Shown in pieces: positions 1 through 4,440 of a stretch of DNA of 13,668 bases. Source of the stretch: an uncultured Duganella sp. (GTDB taxonomy: Bacteria; Pseudomonadota; Gammaproteobacteria; Burkholderiales; Burkholderiaceae); the NCBI GenBank assembly GCA_946482635.1, contig CAMLSG010000145.1:1-13668 (forward strand), read 5' to 3'. Numbering within the stretch: the first letter of the stretch is position 1; each line of letters opens with the position of its first letter. The position numbers were made by a program, and so were the translations under genes. The notes under the pieces are model-generated. The model was not told where the DNA came from and did no database searches. It worked only from the letters and a program-made list of their open reading frames with translations.

Positions 1-588
1 CGTGCCATTACTCAGTCTTTGGCGATGTTAGATGCCATCCTTTGCCCCGAATGGCAGTACCGCTATTTCAGCTTCAACGCCAACTGGGCGCCAGGAATGG
101 AAATGGCATCCATGCGTGACGGTTGTGGGGATGATTGGTTCTTACTGTTTGATTCAGTTGGAGCCGCCCTAAAAGGGTTTGCTCACGAACTGGCAGTTGA
201 CCAGTCCTTCGGCGCAAATATTCGAGCCCAGGTTCCAGGCGAGTTTTCAGCGTTCCTGGATGAACCGGCATTCTCGATGCAGAACGCCACTTTTTGCTTT
301 TGGCGAAAAGCGGACGATGCGAGTTGGACGAAAGTACAAGGCTCGCTGCTTGAAGATGGATCTGGCGATTTGCTATCCCTCCTGGTCGCTGGGCCATCCG
401 CTTACGCAGCGTGGGCCGAAGGTTATTTTGAGATTCCCATAAATCATCAGGCAGTAAGCGCCGTGTTCGACCATGCACCGCTAACGGACGAGATTATTCT
501 CATGCTTAACCCGGATGCGGAGTTGGATTTCACCTACGGCGAGGCAGCCGAGATCGGCTATCGACGTTTCTTAAGGAATAAAGAATGA
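1..588 (+). CDS. Uncharacterised immunity-like protein, 5' end cut by window edge
   Basis: The reading frame is open to the left edge. A TTG at 19 and an ATG at 25 exist, but neither has a Shine-Dalgarno sequence, and the residues before them (ITQSLAMLDAIL) continue an apparent N-terminal helix, so the real start is probably outside the window. The visible protein is soluble and acidic with no signal peptide. Recognisable stretches are CPEWQYRYFSFN near the N-terminus, MASMRDGCGDDWFLLFD, FGANIRAQVPGEFSAFLDEP, and PLTDEIILMLNPD near the C-terminus. From memory this pattern matches a conserved uncharacterised family often found beside Rhs or other polymorphic toxins, which suggests an immunity-type role. 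That role is inference. The stop codon overlaps the next start as ATGA (585-588), so the two genes are probably translationally coupled. Base composition is more AT-rich than in the yqhD region. Confidence 0.75.
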   Translation, partial: RAITQSLAMLDAILCPEWQYRYFSFNANWAPGMEMASMRDGCGDDWFLLFDSVGAALKGFAHELAVDQSFGANIRAQVPGEFSAFLDEPAFSMQNATFCFWRKADDASWTKVQGSLLEDGSGDLLSLLVAGPSAYAAWAEGYFEIPINHQAVSAVFDHAPLTDEIILMLNPDAELDFTYGEAAEIGYRRFLRNKE

Positions 589-1064
589 TCAAATTCAAGC
601 ATCTTGCAGTGATCCTGGCAGGGACCTGCTCCATTGCCTCCGCGCAGGATGTCTGGCTGACAGGTCACGTCCAGAAAGTTATCTTGCAACCGTCGGGTAC
701 CGAAAACTGCCCTCCGGTTTGCCCTGTCAACCCGCCAGTCAACCCGAATGGGCTGCAAACTGTATGTATTACGAATCAAGGTGGCTGCCAAACGATGGAG
801 GTCAAAGTCGACCACGTCTATCGTGGCGCCGTCCAAGGGGGCACGCGTCAGTTCACCTCGCGCATTGGTGAATGGGGTCCGAGCTTTCCGGTGACGGAAC
901 AGCAGGTACTTGTCAGCGAAGCCGCGGGAAGCGTGTCCTGGTGGTTCGTACGGGAAAGGGAAGGCAAGCTCTACGTCGAACGGAAACGCGCGGGATATGA
1001 AGTTGATAGCCCACCAGTGCCTCTCGCCGACATGCTTGCGCTAATTGATGGCTCGACACGATAG
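585..1064 (+). CDS. Small secreted protein of unknown function
   Basis: This 159-residue protein starts with a clean Sec signal peptide: a basic MIKFKH start, a hydrophobic core, and a predicted cleavage after SIASA at about residue 20. There is no lipobox cysteine, so a soluble periplasmic or secreted product is expected. The mature part has a proline- and cysteine-rich segment (CPPVCPVNPPVNPNG, about residues 43-57) and two more cysteines near 61 and 68, so disulfides are possible. The rest looks beta-rich, with VKVDHVYRG and VSWWFVRERE. The ATG overlaps the upstream stop codon by four bases, placing it in one transcript with that immunity-like gene. I do not recognise the family. It could be a periplasmic immunity partner or an unrelated passenger. 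Confidence 0.7.
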   Translation: MIKFKHLAVILAGTCSIASAQDVWLTGHVQKVILQPSGTENCPPVCPVNPPVNPNGLQTVCITNQGGCQTMEVKVDHVYRGAVQGGTRQFTSRIGEWGPSFPVTEQQVLVSEAAGSVSWWFVREREGKLYVERKRAGYEVDSPPVPLADMLALIDGSTR

Positions 1065-1116
1065 AAGCGACTCATTTGACCACTTTCGCAAGTCTTTCGG
1101 CACCTGAGTGGATACC

Positions 1117-1692
1117 ATGCACAATCAAATGAATCGCTTCACCTACCTGCCATCACATCGATATATGGAAATCCAATTCACAGACAATTTTGAAGATTGG
1201 CGGTATGAACGCCTCGTTGTAGTTGGCGGTGAGGGAAACGAAACGGCCGTCGCAGCAAGCTTTGCCATTACCGATGACGGTGGCATCAGAATCCGCGTGG
1301 ATGTGCTTTCAAGCGCAGGTATCGCATGCTTTCAAGACGCCCATTGCGTAGAGAGCATCGCCTATATTGGATTCGGACGATATCTTTTCGTCGTGAATAC
1401 GAGGACAGGCATGACAGCCAGTCACAGGCTCGATGGATATTTCGGTCATATGTATCACGACGGTGATTTGGCATGTTTCCCTTCGAATTTTTCCGTCTTA
1501 GTTACTTCTGCCTCTGAGGCACTAGCATTTTCTCGGGCTGGTGACTTGGTTTGGAAGCAAAGAGATTTAGGCATCGACGGCGTGGTTGTGCATGCAGTGA
1601 ATGGTCAGCGCCTCGATGGCGAAGGCGAATGGGATCCGCCTGGCGGATGGAGGAAATTTTCTGTAACTATAGATACTGGATTTGTCATGTGA
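1117..1692 (+). CDS. Beta-rich protein of unknown function
   Basis: The 191-residue protein has no signal peptide or membrane segment. The ATG at 1117 is preferred over the in-frame GTG at 1108 because GAGTGG (1106-1111) lies 5 nt upstream as a weak Shine-Dalgarno sequence. The ATG at 1129 has none, so the start remains uncertain. Alternating hydrophobic strands and short turns (for example YIGFGRYLFVVNTRTG, HRLDGYFGHMYHDGDLACF, LAFSRAGDLVWKQRDLGIDG) suggest a beta-propeller-like fold of a few blades. It lies 52 nt after the secreted-protein gene and may share its transcript. It runs tail-to-tail with the GFA gene, with only about 60 nt between them and no convincing terminator. No family was recognised. 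Orphan immunity-type proteins often look like this, but nothing here proves it. Confidence 0.65.
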   Translation: MHNQMNRFTYLPSHRYMEIQFTDNFEDWRYERLVVVGGEGNETAVAASFAITDDGGIRIRVDVLSSAGIACFQDAHCVESIAYIGFGRYLFVVNTRTGMTASHRLDGYFGHMYHDGDLACFPSNFSVLVTSASEALAFSRAGDLVWKQRDLGIDGVVVHAVNGQRLDGEGEWDPPGGWRKFSVTIDTGFVM

Positions 1693-1736
1693 CGGCTGCG
1701 GACCTTGGCTGATGACTCGAGGCGAGGCTGAACGGA

Positions 1737-1759
1737 ACAGCTAAGCAGTACAGCTAAGC
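1737..1759. repeat. 10-nt direct repeat, period 13
   Basis: ACAGCTAAGC occurs at 1737-1746 and again at 1750-1759, separated by AGT. The second copy covers the stop codon of the minus-strand GFA gene (1754-1756). It sits at the junction between the AT-richer left block and the GC-rich block, so it may be a slippage scar or a trace of an insertion. Its function is unknown. Confidence 0.4.
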
Positions 1760-2167
1760 GCTTTCAAGGGCGCCGTCGCGGCGGGTGCGGCGGTAACGCG
1801 GGAGGTGGTCGCAGATCGGCTCCCAGTGCAGCCGGTTATCGGAAAAGGTGTGGTCTTGCGGCGGCAGTGCTTCGGGGTCGTCCAGGCTCGACGTGGTGAT
1901 GTCCATTTCCCCTGGCGTGCTGTCGTCGGCAAAAGTGAGGTGGGTGCCGCACACGCCGCAGAATTCGCGCGTCACGCCGGGGCTGGAATGATAGATGGCG
2001 GGCTTGCCCCGCACGTAGCGAAACTGGGTACGGGCCACGCTGAACCAGGCCACGCTGGGCGCGCCGGACAAGCGGCGGCACATCGAACAATGGCACCAGG
2101 TGCAATTCAAGACCGGCGCGTCTGCTTCATACTGCACTGCGCCGCAAAAACAGCCGCCCGTGTACAT
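1754..2167 (-). CDS. GFA family (DUF636/CENP-V type) zinc-binding protein
   Basis: This 137-residue protein has the cysteine layout of the GFA family. Cys6 and Cys8 are in GGCFCGAVQYE, Cys22, Cys25, Cys27 and Cys30 are in CTWCHCSMCRR, and Cys70 and Cys73 are in REFCGVCGTHL. Members bind two zinc ions in a small beta fold. The namesake activity is glutathione-dependent formaldehyde activation, but most members have no proven substrate, so a specific reaction should not be assumed. GGGGGA lies 5 nt before the ATG as a strong ribosome binding site. The upstream Imm26-like gene ends 10 nt away on the same strand, so the two are very probably cotranscribed. Length is normal for the family. Confidence 0.9.
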   Translation of the reverse strand: MYTGGCFCGAVQYEADAPVLNCTWCHCSMCRRLSGAPSVAWFSVARTQFRYVRGKPAIYHSSPGVTREFCGVCGTHLTFADDSTPGEMDITTSSLDDPEALPPQDHTFSDNRLHWEPICDHLPRYRRTRRDGALESA

Positions 2168-2177
2168 AGGGATCCCC

Positions 2178-2636
2178 CTACTCCAGCAATTTGGTCATGA
2201 GCAGTTCCGCCGAGCCGTAGCCAAACAGCGAATCGCTCTCCAACCCCTCCGTGTCGTATGGCACGGACACTTCGCGCTCCGGCTTGGCCGGGTCGTCGCC
2301 GTAAGTTGCCTGCCAGGCGCGCTTCAAGGCATCGGCGCGGCGGATGAACATCGGCACCGGCCAGTCGCTGCGCTGGAAGCCGACTGTGTTGCCGATCACC
2401 GGCCAGCGTCCGTTGGCCACCGCAATGTCGCCGGTGCGAATCACCTTCAACGCATCGTTCGCCGTCAACGGCTGCACGTCCGCCAGGGTCGGCAGCGTCC
2501 AGTGGATCGGTCCGAACAGGTAGGCCAGCATGACCTTTCCTTGCGGTGACAGGCGGGCCACCAGTCCGGTGGCATACCCGCCATTTCTAAGCGGGATGGC
2601 AAACCAGCTGCCCTCCCGGTACGGCTGCAACTTCAT
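2178..2636 (-). CDS. Imm26-like (immunity protein 26 family) protein
   Basis: The 152-residue protein matches, from memory, the pattern of the immunity protein 26 family: an N-terminal EGSWFAIPLRNGGYATGLVAR strand pair, a middle YLFGPIHWTLPTLADV block, GDIAVANGRWPVIGNTVGF followed by DWPVPMF, and a C-terminal YGSAELLMTKLL. Such proteins are cytoplasmic and in toxin loci neutralise cognate effectors, but many occur alone in the genome with unknown roles. No toxin gene adjoins it here. AAGGAAG lies about 4 nt before the ATG. It is the middle gene of a minus-strand group, 36 nt after the ferritin-like gene and 10 nt before the GFA gene. The family call is fairly secure; the antitoxin role in this context is inference. 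Confidence 0.75.
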   Translation of the reverse strand: MKLQPYREGSWFAIPLRNGGYATGLVARLSPQGKVMLAYLFGPIHWTLPTLADVQPLTANDALKVIRTGDIAVANGRWPVIGNTVGFQRSDWPVPMFIRRADALKRAWQATYGDDPAKPEREVSVPYDTEGLESDSLFGYGSAELLMTKLLE

Positions 2637-2672
2637 CGACTTCCTTTCTGTTTGCAGCGCGATACCAGGACT

Positions 2673-2972
2673 TTATTCGTAGTGGTACTGCGCGGCGATC
2701 GGTCCCGCCTTGAACAGCGCTTCCTTCATTTCTTTATCCATTTTCGGGTCGCGCCGGCGCACCCATTCCAGCAGCATCGCGATCTGCTTGCGCGTGGAAT
2801 CACGATGGCTGGCCATGACCAGCTTCAGCTCGGGATCGGTGCACGTTTCGATACGCTGGTTTTGCAAATCCAGCATCTCGATCTTCTCGCTCAGCGACGT
2901 TAGCGCCCGATGCATGTCCAGCACCTGGGCGTTCAAATAATCGCGCGGCTCGACCACGTGTTCCTGTGTCAT
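2673..2972 (-). CDS. Degenerate encapsulated-ferritin (EncFtn)-like protein lacking ferroxidase ligands
   Basis: The start at 2972 is chosen because AAGGAG lies 7 nt before its ATG; the frame is open further upstream but has no comparable site. The 99-residue, fully helical protein aligns without gaps to my recollection of Rhodospirillum rubrum EncFtn over about 90 residues. Shared signatures are EP near the N-terminus, HRA (21-23), QR (39-40), TDPEL (45-49), RD (57-58), LEWVRR (68-73) and a GPI near the end. The ligand positions differ: EncFtn Glu32, Trp38, Tyr39, Glu61, Glu62 and His65 correspond here to Lys30, Leu36, Gln37, Ser59, Thr60 and Gln63. Only the entry-site pair corresponding to Glu31 and Glu34 survives (Glu29, Glu32). 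It should not oxidise iron in the EncFtn way. There is no encapsulin-targeting tail and no encapsulin gene in the window. It is first in a three-gene operon. Confidence 0.7.
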   Translation of the reverse strand: MTQEHVVEPRDYLNAQVLDMHRALTSLSEKIEMLDLQNQRIETCTDPELKLVMASHRDSTRKQIAMLLEWVRRRDPKMDKEMKEALFKAGPIAAQYHYE

Positions 2973-3002
2973 CTCACTCTCCTTAGGCATGCGGGTACAC
3001 GC

Positions 3003-3031
3003 ATTGTCAGCCTGCGGCGCGGATTTCTCAA
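3003..3031 (-). promoter_or_regulatory. Sigma70-type promoter for the ferritin-like/Imm26/GFA operon
   Basis: Read on the minus strand, TTGAGA (3031-3026) and GACAAT (3008-3003) are separated by exactly 17 nt. This matches five of six and four of six consensus positions. The predicted transcript starts near 2996 and gives a leader of about 24 nt that contains the AAGGAG site of the first gene. The element lies in the 125-nt gap between this operon and the divergent yqhD gene. Confidence 0.6.
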
Positions 3032-3081
3032 GTGTAGCAAGGCGTCCGGCGGGGTGTCGCACGGATGGGCGAGATTTGCGC

Positions 3082-3087
3082 GATAAT
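3082..3087 (+). promoter_or_regulatory. Possible -10 element for yqhD, implying a very short leader
   Basis: GATAAT matches the -10 consensus in five of six positions and ends 10 nt before the chosen yqhD start codon, so transcription from it would begin only a few bases before the ATG. No good -35 is visible at 16-18 nt upstream. The absence of any Shine-Dalgarno sequence before the ATG fits a near-leaderless message, but the call is tentative. Confidence 0.3.
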
Positions 3088-3097
3088 GCCCGGCACT

Positions 3098-4261
3098 ATG
3101 CAAAACTTTGAATTCCACAATCCAACCCGCGTCATCTTCGGCGCAGGTCAAATTGCCTCCTTGGCAAAACATATTCCTTCCAATGCACGAGTGCTGATGC
3201 TCTACGGCGGCGGCAGCATCAAATCCAATGGCACGTACGACGAAGTGCGAGCGGCGCTGGCCGGTCATACCGTGCTGGAATTCGCCGGCATCGAGCCGAA
3301 TCCGCGCTACGAAACGCTGATGCAGGCGGTGGAACTGATCCATCGCGAGAACATCGACTTTCTGCTCGCCGTGGGCGGCGGTTCTGTTGTCGACGGCACA
3401 AAATTTGTTGCCGCAGCAGCGATGTATGACGGCGATGCCTGGGACATCCTGAAAATCGGCGGCAAAGTCATCAAGGCCGCCCTGCCGTTTGGCGCCGTGC
3501 TGACGCTGCCGGCCACCGGCTCGGAAATGAACAGCGCCAGCGTGATCAGCCGCGCAGAGACGCAGGAAAAGCGCGCTTTCATGAGCCCACACGTTTATCC
3601 ACGCTTCTCGGTGCTGGACCCGGCGAAAACGCTGACCCTGCCGCTGCGCCAGGTCGGCAACGGCGTGGTCGATGCCTTCGTCCACACCACCGAGCAATAC
3701 CTGACCTACCCGGCCAATGCGCCAGTACAGGACCGCTTTGCCGAAGGCTTGCTGCAAACCCTGCTGGAACTTGGCCCGCAAGTGCTGGCCCGTCCGGACG
3801 ACGTGGAAGTGCGCGCCAACATCATGTGGACTGCCACCATGGCACTGAATGGCCTGATCGGCGTCGGCGTGCCGCAAGACTGGGCGACCCACGGCATCGG
3901 CCACGAACTGACCGCGCTGTTTGGCCTGGACCACGCGCAGACGCTGGCGATCGTCCTGCCGGGTGTTTTACAGATCCGCCGCGAAGCCAAGCGCGGCAAG
4001 CTGCTGCAGTACGCCGAGCGCGTGTGGGGCCTGCATGCCGGCAAAGGCACCGAAGATGAACGCATCGACGCGGCCATCGGCAACACCCGTGCCTTCTTCG
4101 AGCAGATGGGCGTGCCGACCCGTTTGTCCGGGTACGGCCTGGGTCCGGAAGCGATCGACGCCACCGTGGCCGCCATGGAAGCCGCCGGCCTGACAGGCCT
4201 GGGCGAACGCCGCGACATCACGCCTGCCGACGTGCGCAAGGCGCTGCAACTGAGCCTGTAG
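3098..4261 (+). CDS. yqhD: YqhD-type NADPH-dependent metal-containing alcohol dehydrogenase
   Basis: The 387-residue protein begins MQNFEFHNPTR and has the same length as E. coli YqhD, with a two-residue deletion near 111 and small gains elsewhere. It reduces short-chain and peroxidation-derived aldehydes to alcohols in the cytoplasm using NADPH. The N-terminal Rossmann-like part carries YGGGS (36-40) followed by Ile-Lys, which in YqhD favours NADPH, then AVGGGSVVDGTKF. The C-terminal helical part carries the metal ligands Asp192, His196, His265 and His279, equivalent to E. coli Asp194, His198, His267 and His281. An earlier in-frame ATG at 3065 would add 11 residues not found in the family, so 3098 is preferred. 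It diverges from the ferritin-like operon. Its last bases carry the promoter region of the next gene. Confidence 0.95.
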   Translation: MQNFEFHNPTRVIFGAGQIASLAKHIPSNARVLMLYGGGSIKSNGTYDEVRAALAGHTVLEFAGIEPNPRYETLMQAVELIHRENIDFLLAVGGGSVVDGTKFVAAAAMYDGDAWDILKIGGKVIKAALPFGAVLTLPATGSEMNSASVISRAETQEKRAFMSPHVYPRFSVLDPAKTLTLPLRQVGNGVVDAFVHTTEQYLTYPANAPVQDRFAEGLLQTLLELGPQVLARPDDVEVRANIMWTATMALNGLIGVGVPQDWATHGIGHELTALFGLDHAQTLAIVLPGVLQIRREAKRGKLLQYAERVWGLHAGKGTEDERIDAAIGNTRAFFEQMGVPTRLSGYGLGPEAIDATVAAMEAAGLTGLGERRDITPADVRKALQLSL

Positions 4262-4267
4262 TACAAT
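4262..4267 (+). promoter_or_regulatory. -10 element of the TPP-riboswitch transcript
   Basis: TACAAT starts at the base directly after the yqhD stop codon (4259-4261). A start site 6-8 nt downstream falls at about 4274, exactly where the P1 stem of the TPP aptamer begins (4275). No clear -35 is visible at 16-18 nt upstream, where the sequence is still yqhD coding, so an activator or a weak promoter is possible. Readthrough from yqhD may also contribute. Confidence 0.5.
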
Positions 4268-4271
4268 ACCG

Positions 4272-4357
4272 CCTCGCTAGGGGTCCTCGCGCAGGTGCGC
4301 GGGGTGAGAAATACCCTCCGAACCTGATCTGGATAATGCCAGCGAAGGAAAGCGTAG
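4272..4357 (+). promoter_or_regulatory. TPP riboswitch aptamer (THI element)
   Basis: All landmark segments of the thiamine pyrophosphate aptamer are present in order. P1 is CGCT (4275-4278) with AGCG (4351-4354). P2 is GGGT (4281-4284) with ACCC (4313-4316). P3 is an eight-pair stem, 4285-4292 with 4297-4304, closing the loop AGGT. The conserved TGAGA (4305-4309) that contacts the pyrimidine of TPP follows, and then the P4/P5 consensus AACCTGATCTGGATAATGCC (4321-4340) and AGCGAAGG. It lies 84 nt upstream of the TonB-receptor start. Binding of TPP is expected to repress the downstream gene. Confidence 0.97.
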
Positions 4358-4366
4358 ATGGTTGAA

Positions 4367-4384
4367 GGCCCGCAGTACCGGGCC
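4367..4384 (+). other. Linker hairpin between aptamer and expression platform
   Basis: GGCCCG (4367-4372) and CGGGCC (4379-4384) form a perfect six-pair stem around a six-base loop. No T-run follows, so it is not an intrinsic terminator. It probably brings the aptamer and the anti-sequestor segment (4389-4404) close together in the leader RNA. Confidence 0.55.
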
Positions 4385-4388
4385 CTGC

Positions 4389-4437
4389 TCTCACCCCTCG
4401 TGCTCTCCCGCTGGCGCATAACGTACAGCTTGAGCAC
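4389..4437 (+). promoter_or_regulatory. Expression platform of the TPP riboswitch (translation control)
   Basis: Two mutually exclusive pairings can be read directly. TCTCACCCC (4389-4397) is the exact complement of GGGGTGAGA (4301-4309) in the aptamer. The pairing continues with 4399-4404 against 4294-4299, using three G-U pairs after one mismatch. Alternatively GTGCTC (4400-4405) pairs perfectly with GAGCAC (4432-4437), just upstream of the ATG at 4441, with an inner GCTG (4410-4413)/CAGC (4426-4429) stem. The first fold destroys the aptamer and frees the start region; the second hides the weak GAG ribosome binding site. TPP binding should therefore block translation. No intrinsic terminator is seen. 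Confidence 0.7.
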
Positions 4438-4440
4438 ATC

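Noticed and set aside
3065..3097. Upstream ATG at 3065 as the yqhD start
   Set aside because: It would add 11 residues absent from YqhD proteins, and it overlaps the only -10-like element. The ATG at 3098 gives exactly the family N-terminus.
4367..4384. Strong hairpin after the aptamer considered as a riboswitch terminator
   Set aside because: It is followed by CTGCTCTCACCCC, not a T-run, and it does not compete with the aptamer. Translational control by the 4389-4437 platform fits better.
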